A DNA stretch of 14,311 nucleotides from Candidatus Dadabacteria bacterium (GTDB lineage: Bacteria; J088): contig RFIY01000019.1 in assembly GCA_003695505.1 (NCBI GenBank), positions 1 through 14,311 on the forward strand, given 5' to 3'. The notes under the pieces were generated by a model, which did no database searches, was not told where the DNA came from, and worked only from the letters and a program-made list of their open reading frames with translations. The position numbers and the translations under genes are program-made. Of this stretch, positions 6,913 through 14,311 are shown in pieces. How positions within the stretch are numbered: position 1 is the first letter of the stretch; every line of letters starts with the position of its first letter.

Positions 6913-6921
6913 TGCTACCAT
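6913..6921 (+). promoter_or_regulatory. Possible extended -10 element before the radical SAM gene
   Basis: TGC-TACCAT lies in the 55-base gap after the GMC gene, nine bases before the ATG at 6931, and resembles the elements at 2776-2784 and 4798-4806. No convincing -35 is seen. If active, the transcript would be near-leaderless; otherwise the gene is read through from the GMC operon. Confidence 0.28.
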
Positions 6922-6930
6922 GGGATGTAT

Positions 6931-7821
6931 ATGCGGTCATTCCCGATCCAGTATCACGAGCCCCTGTTTCGGCCGCCGAGCGAAGCGAACAGCCTGATCC
7001 TTCAGGTGACCCTGGGCTGTTCGTGGAACCGTTGCACCTTCTGCGAAATGTATACGAGCAAATCGTTTCGTCCACGTCCGTTCGCAGAGATCGACGCCGA
7101 AATCAAAGCGGTCGCTCGTCGCTATCGTGGCATCCGCAAGGTCTTTCTCGCGGACGGCAATGCACTCGTTCTGTCGAATCGCCGGCTGCTGCCGATCCTT
7201 GCATCAATCCGGCGCGAGCTGCCGGATGTCGAACGCATCAGCAGCTACGCCATGCCCGCCGATGTGCTGCGCAAGAGCGATGACGAACTGCGCGAACTGG
7301 TCGAGGCCGGGCTGACCCTGATCTACGTCGGCGTCGAATCGGGTAACGACGAGGTGCTTCGCCGCGTCCAGAAGGGTCAGACGCAAGCCGAGTCGATCGA
7401 GGCGTTACAACGCGCCGGTCGGGTCGGCTTGCGGCGTTCGGTGATGATTCTCAACGGACTCGGGGGCACGACACTGCTCGAACAGCACGCAATCGACAGC
7501 GCGCACGTGCTGAACGAAACCCAACCCGAGTTCGCGGCCACGCTGGTCGTCTCCTTCCCGCTCGGCGACCAGCGATTCCGCGCATCCTTCGGGCCCGACT
7601 GGCGGCTTCCCGACCAGCGACAGTTGTTCGAGGAAGTTGCGCTGCTGCTCGCAAACTGCCAACTGGAGCGGACGGAGTTTCGCAGCAATCATGCGTCCAA
7701 TTACCTGGTACTGAAGGGCACGCTCAATCGTGATCGCAACCGCCTGCTTGCGCAGGTTCGGCGCGCGATCGAGGCGCCTGATCAGGTTCCCCTTCGCCCG
7801 GAATGGGCACGAGGTCTGTAA
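6931..7821 (+). CDS. Radical SAM protein with CX4CX2C cluster motif
   Basis: A 296-residue protein with the radical SAM TIM-barrel layout. It opens with YHEPLFRPPSEANSLI and then GCSWNRCTFCEMY, in which C30, C35 and C38 should ligate the [4Fe-4S] cluster. The spacing is CX4CX2C, not the textbook CX3CX2C; I recall relatives with a GCSHN-type cluster that share it. Later signatures are VFLADGNAL (71-79, barrel strand 2), ISSYAMPADVL (about 103-113) and IYVGVESGNDEVL (131-143, SAM-contacting strand 5), plus GLGGTTLLEQH. The reaction is unknown. It begins 55 bases after the GMC gene on the same strand. ATGs at 6925 and 6931 are both possible; GGGAT just before 6931 slightly favours the latter. 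The open frame runs back to 6460, but only in antiframe with the GMC gene, so the extension is not real. Confidence 0.88.
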   Translation: MRSFPIQYHEPLFRPPSEANSLILQVTLGCSWNRCTFCEMYTSKSFRPRPFAEIDAEIKAVARRYRGIRKVFLADGNALVLSNRRLLPILASIRRELPDVERISSYAMPADVLRKSDDELRELVEAGLTLIYVGVESGNDEVLRRVQKGQTQAESIEALQRAGRVGLRRSVMILNGLGGTTLLEQHAIDSAHVLNETQPEFAATLVVSFPLGDQRFRASFGPDWRLPDQRQLFEEVALLLANCQLERTEFRSNHASNYLVLKGTLNRDRNRLLAQVRRAIEAPDQVPLRPEWARGL

Positions 7822-7852
7822 CGCAAAGCACTGCCCGTTTTTCGAAAGACCG

Positions 7853-7881
7853 TGCGCATCCGACGTGGCTCCGCGTACAAT
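7853..7881 (+). promoter_or_regulatory. Candidate bipA promoter
   Basis: TACAAT (7876-7881, five of six matches to the -10 consensus) lies 17 bases after TGCGCA (7853-7858, three of six to the -35 consensus) in the 102-base gap before bipA. Transcription would start near 7888, about 36 bases upstream of the ATG. Confidence 0.4.
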
Positions 7882-7923
7882 ATCAGTACTGAGTTCCATT
7901 TCCCATGACAACTGGATTCTCCC

Positions 7924-9747
7924 ATGTCCACCGATCCATCCCGGATTCGCAACATCGCGATTATTGCGCACGTCGACCACGGCAAAACAACCCTGGTCGA
8001 CGGCATGCTGCGCCAGGCCGGTCTGTTCCACGAAAAGCAGCAGGTTGCCGAGCGCATCCTCGACTCGAACGACCTCGAACGCGAGCGTGGCATCACGATC
8101 TTCTCCAAGAACGCATCGATTCGCTGGAACGATCTGAAAATCAATATTGTCGATACCCCCGGCCACGCCGACTTCGGCGGTGAAGTTGAACGCGCGCTGC
8201 GTATGGTCGATGGCGTCATTCTGCTGGTCGACGCCGCCGAAGGCCCGATGCCGCAGACGCGCTTCGTGCTCGGCAAAAGCCTGCAACTTGGACTACACCC
8301 AATCGTCGTCATCAACAAGACGGACCGGCCCGATGCGCGCATCGCGGAGGTCGAAGACGAAGTGCTCGATCTGTTCATCGCGCTCGGCGCCAGCGAGGAG
8401 CAGATCGAGTATCCGACGCTGTACGGATCCGGTCGCGGCGGTTATCTGGGGCGCACGCCCGATACGACGGACGGGGACCTCACGCCCCTGTTCGAGACGA
8501 TCGCCCAAACCGTGCCGCCGCCACCGTGCGACCCGGATGGCCCGTTCCAGATGCTGGTGTCGAATCTTGAATACAGCGACTATGTCGGCCAACAGATCGT
8601 TGGTCGCATCGAGCGCGGAGTCTTGCGTAAAGGTCAGACGATCTGCCTGCTTCGCGAGGGCGGCGAGCCGACGCGCGCCCGGATCACGAAGCTGGAAGTC
8701 TTCGACGGCCTTGGGCGCGGCGAAGTCGACGAAGCCGGTGCGGGAGACATCATCGTCGCAGCCGGTATCGATGACGCCGACATTGGCGACACGCTCTGTG
8801 ACCCCGAACACCCGGAGGCGCTACCCGCTCTGCGTGTCGAACCACCGACGATTGCCGTTGAGTTTCGCATCAACGATTCTCCGTTCGCAGGACAGGAGGG
8901 CGATTATGTCACCAGCCGCCAGCTTCGCGACCGTCTCTTTCGCGAGGCCCTGTACGACCGCGCGTTGATCGTCAGCGAAACCGACCAGGCGGACACATTC
9001 CGTGTCGCTGGCCGCGGCGAACTGCACATCGCCGTACTGATCGAAAAAATGCGCCGTGAAGGATATGAATTCTCCGTGTCGCGACCCGAGGTGCTGTTCC
9101 GCGATGGTGAGAACGGCCGCGAGGAGCCGTTCGAGGAACTGATCTGTGATGTCCCTGAATCCGCAAGCGGCAACGTCATCGAACGTCTGGGCCGCCGCAA
9201 GGGGGTGTTACAGGACATGAAGCACAATGGGGATCGCGTCCGTCTGACCTTTCAGATTCCGACCCGCGGCATCATTGGCTTCCGCACCGAGTTCCTGAGT
9301 GCGACCCGCGGCGAGGGCCTGATGAGCCATCGCCTGACGGGCTTCGGCCCCTGGCAGGGCGCGATCGAGGGTCGCAACCGCGGCGCCCTGATCTCGATGG
9401 ACCGGTGTGAAACGGTTCCGTATGCCCTGTTCCAGTTGCAGGACCGGGGCGAGTTTTTCGTGCCGCCGGGTACGCCGGTCTACGGCGGCATGATCGTCGG
9501 AGAATACAACAAACCCGGCGACCTGATCGTCAACGTCGGCAAGACGAAAAAACTGACCAACGTGCGCGCGTCTGGTTCGGACGACAACGTACTGCTGTCA
9601 CCACCACGCAAAATGGATCTCGAGCAGTATCTCGAGTTCATCAACGATGACGAGCTGATCGAGGTCACCCCGAAGGCGCTTCGCGCGCGCAAACGGGTGC
9701 TGGATCACGAGAAACGCAAGCAGTACAACAAGAAGCGCGTCGCCTGA
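7924..9747 (+). CDS. typA: BipA/TypA, ribosome-associated translational GTPase
   Basis: A 607-residue member of the EF-G-like GTPase superfamily, of the usual BipA length. It binds ribosomes and assists 50S assembly and translation of certain mRNAs, especially under cold or stress. G1 is HVDHGKTT (16-23), G2 RGITI (55-59), G3 DTPGH (77-81) and G4 NKTD (131-134). The family-defining C-terminal half is present: QIPTRGIIGFRTEFLS, ATRGEGLMSH, GRNRGALIS, NVRASGSDDNVLLSPPRKMDLEQYLEFI and DDELIEVTPKALRARKRVL. This C-terminal domain separates BipA from LepA and EF-G. No strong ribosome binding site precedes the ATG at 7924, but the conserved IRNIAIIAHVDHG starts eight residues in, so the start is right or nearly so. 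It is probably expressed from its own promoter after the radical SAM gene and converges on the transporter gene. Confidence 0.97.
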   Translation: MSTDPSRIRNIAIIAHVDHGKTTLVDGMLRQAGLFHEKQQVAERILDSNDLERERGITIFSKNASIRWNDLKINIVDTPGHADFGGEVERALRMVDGVILLVDAAEGPMPQTRFVLGKSLQLGLHPIVVINKTDRPDARIAEVEDEVLDLFIALGASEEQIEYPTLYGSGRGGYLGRTPDTTDGDLTPLFETIAQTVPPPPCDPDGPFQMLVSNLEYSDYVGQQIVGRIERGVLRKGQTICLLREGGEPTRARITKLEVFDGLGRGEVDEAGAGDIIVAAGIDDADIGDTLCDPEHPEALPALRVEPPTIAVEFRINDSPFAGQEGDYVTSRQLRDRLFREALYDRALIVSETDQADTFRVAGRGELHIAVLIEKMRREGYEFSVSRPEVLFRDGENGREEPFEELICDVPESASGNVIERLGRRKGVLQDMKHNGDRVRLTFQIPTRGIIGFRTEFLSATRGEGLMSHRLTGFGPWQGAIEGRNRGALISMDRCETVPYALFQLQDRGEFFVPPGTPVYGGMIVGEYNKPGDLIVNVGKTKKLTNVRASGSDDNVLLSPPRKMDLEQYLEFINDDELIEVTPKALRARKRVLDHEKRKQYNKKRVA

Positions 9748-9748
9748 G

Positions 9749-9771
9749 GCCTCGGGGGCGCGCGTCGAGGC
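9749..9771. terminator. GC-rich inverted repeat between convergent bipA and transporter genes
   Basis: GCCTCG (9749-9754) and CGAGGC (9766-9771) are inverted repeats around an 11-base GC-rich loop, starting two bases after the bipA stop. The 38-base gap separates converging genes, the usual place for a bidirectional terminator, but there is no T-tract on either strand. Confidence 0.3.
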
Positions 9772-9785
9772 GCGGGCGGCTGCCG

Positions 9786-11099
9786 TCAGAAGACGCCAAT
9801 CTTGTGCAGAAAGACGATCAGCACCAGCACCGGTGTCACGAAGCGCAACACCTGGAGCCAGGCCGCGATCAGCCCCGCTGATACGCCCGGCCCCAGACCG
9901 CCCTCGGCCCGCGCACGATCGAGTACCCAACCCGTGTAGATCGCGATGCCGAGACCGCCGATCGGCAACATGTAATTGGTGCTGATCTGATCCATAAAAT
10001 CGAAGAAACTGCCATATAACGCCGACGGAACGCCCAGCAGAAAAATGATTCCGCCAATGCCTCCTGCCGCGACCTTGCGATCCAGCCCGACTTCATCGTG
10101 GAAAAACGCGACGGCCACCTCGAGCAGACTGATCGCACTGGTCAGCGCGGCGAATGACAGCAGCAGAAAGAATACGCAGGCCACGAGCTGGCCGCCCGTC
10201 ATCTGGATGAACGCCAGTGGCAATGTCTTGAAGATCAGTCCCGGCCCGGCGCCAGGCTCCATGCCGAACTGAAAGACGATCGGAAAGATCACCATCCCGG
10301 CCAGCAGCGCGATCACCGTATCCAGAATCACGATCCATGTTCCGGCTCGAACCAGATTCGCGTCCCGCCCGAGATAGGAGCCATAGGTGATCATCGCACC
10401 CATGCCCAGGCTCAGCGTGAAAAAGGAATGCCCCAGAGCCTCGAGTACTGCATCGGGCGTCAACTTGCTGAAGTCGGCCGCAAACAGGAAACGGGCGCCG
10501 TCGCGAGCAGCATCCAGCGTCAACGCGTAGATGAACAGCCCGAGCAGCATCATCAGCAAGGCGGGCATCAGGATGTCGCTCCACCGTTCAATCCCCTTGT
10601 GTACACCGCCGGACACGATCGCAATCGTTACGCCCATGAAGATCGCGTGCCAGACAATCTGCTCGGTCGGATTCGCATATAGTTCACTGAACAGTCCGCC
10701 GATCATTGCAGGGTCAGCGCCAGCTGCGATCACGCCCATCACCGAGCGGGCAAAAAATGCCAGGGCCCAGCCCGCGACAACGCTGTAGAAGCTCAGAATG
10801 ACAAATGCGGATGCGACACCGAGCCAGCCGACGAGTTGCCACCCGGAGCGGCTGTGTTCGAGTTCACGGAAGGCACCAACCGGATCACGCTGCGACAGCT
10901 TCCCCAGTAGCAGTTCGGCCAGCATGATGGGCATACCGACAACGGCAATACATCCCAGATAGACGAGTACAAAGGCACCGCCACCGTACTCACCCGTAAT
11001 GTAGGGGAATTTCCAGATGTTGCCCAGGCCGATTGCGCTACCTGCGGCGGCCAGCACAAAGCCGACCCGCGAGGCCCAGTGTCCGCGACCGGAATGCAT
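9786..11099 (-). CDS. Neurotransmitter:sodium symporter (NSS) family transporter
   Basis: A 437-residue inner-membrane protein expected to import an amino acid or related amine with sodium. The first segment carries the hallmark GSAIGLGNIWKFPYI (20-34) followed by GGGAF, which build the sodium and substrate sites in LeuT-type transporters. Hydrophobicity by eye gives about 11 membrane segments, as in bacterial NSS members such as MhsT and Tyt1, rather than the 12 of LeuT. SFAALTSAISLLEV (around residue 320) is the conserved TM8 region. AAAGGGA lies five bases before the ATG at 11099 as ribosome binding site. The substrate cannot be read. The gene is divergent from the cysteine desulfurase gene across 91 bases, so a shared control region is possible. 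Confidence 0.94.
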   Translation of the reverse strand: MHSGRGHWASRVGFVLAAAGSAIGLGNIWKFPYITGEYGGGAFVLVYLGCIAVVGMPIMLAELLLGKLSQRDPVGAFRELEHSRSGWQLVGWLGVASAFVILSFYSVVAGWALAFFARSVMGVIAAGADPAMIGGLFSELYANPTEQIVWHAIFMGVTIAIVSGGVHKGIERWSDILMPALLMMLLGLFIYALTLDAARDGARFLFAADFSKLTPDAVLEALGHSFFTLSLGMGAMITYGSYLGRDANLVRAGTWIVILDTVIALLAGMVIFPIVFQFGMEPGAGPGLIFKTLPLAFIQMTGGQLVACVFFLLLSFAALTSAISLLEVAVAFFHDEVGLDRKVAAGGIGGIIFLLGVPSALYGSFFDFMDQISTNYMLPIGGLGIAIYTGWVLDRARAEGGLGPGVSAGLIAAWLQVLRFVTPVLVLIVFLHKIGVF

Positions 11100-11190
11100 G
11101 TTCGTCCCTTTCCGTAGAGGCGATTCTGGCTGTCAAGATGCATTAGAATAACAAACCTTAACCGGGAACTCCGAACGGAGCACATTGCAC
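11100..11190. promoter_or_regulatory. Divergent control region between transporter and cysteine desulfurase genes
   Basis: This 91-base gap must hold the promoters of both genes. A perfect TTGACA reads on the minus strand at 11131-11136, but no good -10 follows at 17 bases. TAGAAT (11144-11149, plus strand) is a candidate -10 for the desulfurase, without a good -35. CGGAG at 11176-11180 is the likely ribosome binding site for the ATG at 11191. Assignments are tentative. Confidence 0.4.
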
Positions 11191-12333
11191 ATGACCGCGC
11201 ACGAACGACTCTATCTCGACGCGAACGCAACCACGGCCCCGCTTCCGGAGGTGGTGACTGCGGTGCATGATGCACTCACCCGGACCTGGGGCAATCCGTC
11301 GAGTCTCCACGAAGAAGGACGTACGGCGCGACGGGCGCTACGCCAGGCGACCGAACAGGCGGCGGCACTGCTGGGCTGCCCGCCCGAATGGCTGACCTGG
11401 ACCAGTGGCGGCACGGAATCACTGAACACCGCGGTAGCGGCACTCGCCGAAGCAACAACGTCTGCGCGACGTACTGTACTGACCACCGGCGGAGAGCACC
11501 CGGCGGTACGCCAGGCGCTGGCACGTTGCACGGCACGCGGCCAGTTCGAGGTTGAGCTGCTGCCGACCGACGAACTGGGGCGCGTGACTGCCGAAGACCT
11601 CGCCGCCCGGCTCAACCGTCGCGACGATGTGGCTGGCGTTGTGGTGATCGGGGCGCACAACGAAACAGGCGGTGTGCAACCACTTGCGGCGATTGCCGAA
11701 CTCTGCCTGGCGCACGAGATTCGGTTGATCGTCGATGGCGTGCAGTGGACGGGCAAACGTCCGATCGCCCTTGCCGATGCCGGTATTGATGCGTGGGCTG
11801 TCAGCGCGCACAAGTTCGGTGGCCCAAAGGGCGTCGGTCTGCTGGCAGCGCGTCCGGGCTGGATCGATGCGCCCCTGATCGTCGGCGGACCGCAGCAGCG
11901 GCGGCGCCGCGCCGGTACCGAAAACATCCCCGGCATCGTTGGCGCCGGCGTCGCCTGCGCACTGGCCGAGACAGAGATGCAATCGCGAGAACAGCGCTGG
12001 ACGACGTTGCGAGATGAGCTGATCGCGGGCCTGCGCGCCTGGCCCGATGTCGACATGCTCTACGATCCCGATGGTCTGGCGCAAACGCTCCTGCTCGCGC
12101 TCCCCGACTGGAGCGGCAGCATGCTGGCGCAACGGCTCGACTTGGAGGGCATCGCCGTCAGTACGGGAAGCGCCTGTTCTTCAGGGGCAACGCGCGCCTC
12201 TGACGCGTTACTGGGACTCGGCCATGATGAGCATCTGGCCGAGCGCTGGATCCGCATTTCATTTCCGCCGCGCGCCCCCCGGGACGCGGCTTCCCGCCTG
12301 CTTCAGACGCTGAGGTCGATCCTCACCTCCTGA
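11191..12333 (+). CDS. Cysteine desulfurase-like class V aminotransferase (NifS/IscS family)
   Basis: A 380-residue PLP enzyme predicted to take sulfur from cysteine, giving alanine and an enzyme persulfide. Family motifs are all present: LDANATTAPLP (9-19), GNPSSLHEEGR (34-44), TSGGTESLN (71-79), the PLP-stacking histidine in GEHPAV (H103), HNETGG, the PLP aspartate in VDGVQWTGK (D182), SAHKFGGPKG with Schiff-base lysine K208, RRRAGTENI, and the STGSACSSG loop with catalytic C329. All expected catalytic residues are intact. No IscU, IscA or SufB-type scaffold gene lies in this window, so it could serve thiolation, general sulfur transfer or a dispersed Fe-S system. ATG at 11191 is ten bases after CGGAG; an in-frame TTG at 11185 is possible but less likely. 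It converges on the fmdB-like gene with a 22-base gap. Confidence 0.92.
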   Translation: MTAHERLYLDANATTAPLPEVVTAVHDALTRTWGNPSSLHEEGRTARRALRQATEQAAALLGCPPEWLTWTSGGTESLNTAVAALAEATTSARRTVLTTGGEHPAVRQALARCTARGQFEVELLPTDELGRVTAEDLAARLNRRDDVAGVVVIGAHNETGGVQPLAAIAELCLAHEIRLIVDGVQWTGKRPIALADAGIDAWAVSAHKFGGPKGVGLLAARPGWIDAPLIVGGPQQRRRRAGTENIPGIVGAGVACALAETEMQSREQRWTTLRDELIAGLRAWPDVDMLYDPDGLAQTLLLALPDWSGSMLAQRLDLEGIAVSTGSACSSGATRASDALLGLGHDEHLAERWIRISFPPRAPRDAASRLLQTLRSILTS

Positions 12334-12355
12334 ACCGCGGCCAGGATCGCGCCCT

Positions 12356-12649
12356 TCAGTCGGAAGATGACGACGACTGGCTGCTTGAGTCGCCACTACC
12401 CGAATCAGAGGAACCGCCCGATGAACCGCCGCTGGCGTAATCCGTCTTATACCAGCCGGTCCCCTTCAACACGAAGGCGCTCGGCGAAATCAGCCGCACG
12501 ACGGGTGCATCCGGCTTGCCACACGCCTCGGTTGGCTGCGCCGCCCGTTCGACGACCTCCGCACAGGTCTTGAGATGATCCTCGGTGATCGCCTGACGGA
12601 CTTCGGTCACCTTTCCACACGACTCACATTCGTACTCGTAAATCGGCAT
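12356..12649 (-). CDS. FmdB-family small zinc-ribbon protein
   Basis: A 97-residue protein beginning [13 protein letters not shown], the standard start of the FmdB regulatory/zinc-ribbon family (C8, C11). It also has [20 protein letters not shown] (52-71) and a low-complexity Ser/Gly/Asp tail (73-97), both typical. In usual members the second knuckle is CPxCG; here the only candidates are C29 and C43, 14 residues apart, so the knuckle is split or degenerate. The family's function is poorly known; FmdB was named for a putative formamidase regulator. AAGGAGA lies seven bases before the ATG (minus strand, 12657-12663). The ATG is only 30 bases downstream of the lon stop on the same strand, so the pair is probably co-transcribed. 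Confidence 0.9.
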   Translation of the reverse strand: MPIYEYECESCGKVTEVRQAITEDHLKTCAEVVERAAQPTEACGKPDAPVVRLISPSAFVLKGTGWYKTDYASGGSSGGSSDSGSGDSSSQSSSSSD

Positions 12650-12679
12650 GGTGCGTTCTCCTTGGTTGTGTCCGCGTTG

Positions 12680-14311
12680 TCAGGCCTGCGCCGACGCTGA
12701 ATCCGCGGCCGACTTCCGCGACCGTGTCCGGCCGCCGCGTTTCTTTTTTTCGGCGGGCGATGTCCCGGTGCTCTGCTCCAGCGCCAGCTTGAGCACTTCG
12801 TCCATGGTATCAACGAAGTGGAACGTCAGTCCGTTGCGAATCTCTTCGCTGACATCGACCAGATCCTTTTCGTTCTTGCTCGACATAATGATCTCCGAGA
12901 TGCCCGCACGCGCGGCCGCGATGACCTTTTCCTTGATGCCGCCAACCGGCAGGACATTGCCACGCAACGTGATCTCCCCTGTCATCGCCACCTGGCTGCG
13001 CACCCGATGGTGGGTCAGCAGACTGACGAGTGCAGACAGAATCGTGATTCCGGCACTGGGCCCGTCCTTTGGAATCGCACCGGCCGGGACATGGACGTGA
13101 ATGTCGTTGGTCTCGAAAATTTCCGGATCGATATCCAGGGCTTCGGCGTTGGCGCGGATCCACGACAACGCGAGCTGGGCCGATTCCTTCATCACATCGC
13201 CGAGCTGCCCGGTCAGTACCAGGCGACCCTTGCCCTTCATCCGTGTCGCTTCAATAAACAGAATATCGCCACCGACCGGCGTCCAGGCGAGACCAACCGC
13301 CACGCCGGGCACCTTGAGTTGCTCGGCCAGATCCTTGAAAAACTTGACGGGGCCAAGGTAGGTCATGACTTTCTCTGCGTCAATCGTCACCTTGTCGCGT
13401 TGTTCCTCTACGATCTCCCGGGCGGCCCCGCGAAACAGCGACGCGATCTCACGCTTGAGGTTCCGCACGCCAGCCTCGCGCGTGTAGCCATCGATGACCA
13501 GTTCGAGCGCGTCATCCGTCAGCTCGATCTGCTCCGGCTTCAGTCCGTGGTTTTCGAGTTCTTCGGGCACGATGTGCTTGCGCGCGATCTGGAATTTCTC
13601 GTTCTGCGTGTACCCCGACAGTTCGATGACTTCCATCCGGTCCAGCAGCGGTCCCGGAATCGTGTCGACCCGGTTGGCCGTCGCAATAAACAGGACGCGA
13701 CTCAGGTCATACGGGATTTCGAGATAGTGGTCACTGAACGTGTCATTCTGCTCGGGATCGAGCACTTCCAGCAGGGCGCTCGATGGATCACCGCGAAAAT
13801 CCTGGCCAATCTTGTCGATCTCGTCGAGCACGAAGACCGGGTTGACTTTCCCGGACTTTTTCATGCCCTGGACGATCCGGCCAGGCATTGCACCAATGTA
13901 TGTGCGTCGATGACCACGGATTTCGGCTTCGTCGCGCACCCCGCCCAGGCTCATCCGCACGAACTCGCGCCCGAGCGCGCGTGCAATCGACTTACCCAGG
14001 CTGGTCTTGCCGACCCCGGGCGGGCCGACCAGGCAGAGGATCGGACCACGCAGATCGTTTTTCAGCTTCAGCACCGCCAGATACTCGATCAGACGCTTCT
14101 TGACCTTGTCGAGACCGTAGTGGTCGGCGTCGAGCACCTCTTCGGCATGCCGCAGGTCAAGGTTGTCCTGCGTCGCGTCGGCGTCTGTCCATGGCAGATC
14201 GAGAATCCAGTCGAGATAGGTGCGAATGATCCCGTGTTCGGGACTCTGCGGAGGCGTGCGTTCGAGTCGCCGCAGCTCCTTCATTGCGACCTCGCGGGCC
14301 TCGTCGGTCAG
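12680..14311 (-). CDS. lon: Lon ATP-dependent protease, partial (N-terminal part beyond right edge)
   Basis: The visible 543 residues (numbered from the window edge) run from the end of the linker through the AAA+ and protease domains to the stop at 12680. Walker A GPPGVGKTS is at 96-104 and Walker B VFVLDEID at 159-166. The AAA+ sensor region follows, then the protease domain with PKDGPSAG (catalytic Ser 419) and GGIKEK (catalytic Lys 460), the Ser-Lys dyad. By comparison with the known family about 260 N-terminal residues lie beyond 14311. An internal ATG at 14284 is not the start, since the frame continues to the edge with Lon-like sequence (LTDEAREVAMKELRRLER). Lon degrades misfolded and regulatory proteins in the cytoplasm. 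The C-terminal tail, KKKRGGRTRSRKS, is unusually basic. An FmdB-like gene follows 30 bases downstream. Confidence 0.97.
   Translation of the reverse strand: MTDEAREVAMKELRRLERTPPQSPEHGIIRTYLDWILDLPWTDADATQDNLDLRHAEEVLDADHYGLDKVKKRLIEYLAVLKLKNDLRGPILCLVGPPGVGKTSLGKSIARALGREFVRMSLGGVRDEAEIRGHRRTYIGAMPGRIVQGMKKSGKVNPVFVLDEIDKIGQDFRGDPSSALLEVLDPEQNDTFSDHYLEIPYDLSRVLFIATANRVDTIPGPLLDRMEVIELSGYTQNEKFQIARKHIVPEELENHGLKPEQIELTDDALELVIDGYTREAGVRNLKREIASLFRGAAREIVEEQRDKVTIDAEKVMTYLGPVKFFKDLAEQLKVPGVAVGLAWTPVGGDILFIEATRMKGKGRLVLTGQLGDVMKESAQLALSWIRANAEALDIDPEIFETNDIHVHVPAGAIPKDGPSAGITILSALVSLLTHHRVRSQVAMTGEITLRGNVLPVGGIKEKVIAAARAGISEIIMSSKNEKDLVDVSEEIRNGLTFHFVDTMDEVLKLALEQSTGTSPAEKKKRGGRTRSRKSAADSASAQA

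Noticed and set aside
6460-6930. 157-residue upstream extension of the radical SAM protein
   Set aside because: It lies within the GMC gene in another frame, and its translation is serine/arginine-rich shadow sequence.
7405-8286. 293-codon minus-strand open frame across the radical SAM and bipA genes
   Set aside because: It is antisense to two well-supported genes and has no recognisable domain.
9755-9785. Canonical intrinsic terminator between bipA and the transporter
   Set aside because: The GC-rich inverted repeat is present but no T-tract follows on either strand, so only a weak terminator call is made.
1-14311. CRISPR array, tRNA, insertion sequence or prophage
   Set aside because: No regularly spaced repeats, cloverleaf-like segments, transposase motifs or phage genes were seen on either strand.

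Overview
The window looks like chromosomal sequence from a GC-rich (about 60% by eye) Gram-negative bacterium. Two markers point to a deltaproteobacterial-type or neighbouring lineage (Myxococcota, Bdellovibrionota, Desulfobacterota, Binatota or similar). These are an MglB/MglA polarity pair very close to that of Myxococcus, and a TIGR02147/DUF4423 regulator. This placement is inference from recalled family distributions, not from a search. I see no tRNA, rRNA, insertion sequence, phage gene or CRISPR array.

Layout from left to right. Minus strand: the N-terminal 192 residues of a TIGR02147-type helix-turn-helix regulator (1-576, running off the left edge), preceded on the same strand by a long-chain acyl-CoA ligase (671-2623). 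Plus strand, divergent from the ligase: the roadblock protein MglB (2825-3316) and the Ras-like GTPase MglA (3354-3947), behind a recognisable extended -10 promoter. A 440-base stretch without a convincing gene follows (3948-4387); it holds several inverted repeats. Next come a pterin-4a-carbinolamine dehydratase (phhB, 4388-4681), then a Tat-signal small subunit and a GMC-family flavoprotein dehydrogenase joined by an ATGA overlap (4816-5358 and 5355-6875). A radical SAM protein (6931-7821) and the ribosome-associated GTPase BipA/TypA (7924-9747) complete this run.

Right part: a sodium:neurotransmitter-symporter family transporter on the minus strand (9786-11099) is divergent from a cysteine desulfurase-like PLP enzyme on the plus strand (11191-12333). 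A minus-strand pair reads in from the right edge: the C-terminal 543 residues of Lon protease (12680-14311, start outside the window) and, 30 bases downstream, an FmdB-type small zinc-ribbon protein (12356-12649).

Most genes are housekeeping or widely distributed. MglB and MglA form a known GTPase/GAP polarity switch. The Tat small subunit and GMC flavoprotein look like an exported two-subunit alcohol/sugar dehydrogenase. Lon and the FmdB-like protein look co-transcribed. I found no clear undescribed multi-gene system. The points most worth a second look are the GMC pair with its four-cysteine cluster, the radical SAM protein with CX4CX2C spacing, the structured gap after mglA, a recurring TGC-containing -10 element that would give very short or absent leaders, and an FmdB-like protein whose second zinc knuckle is split.
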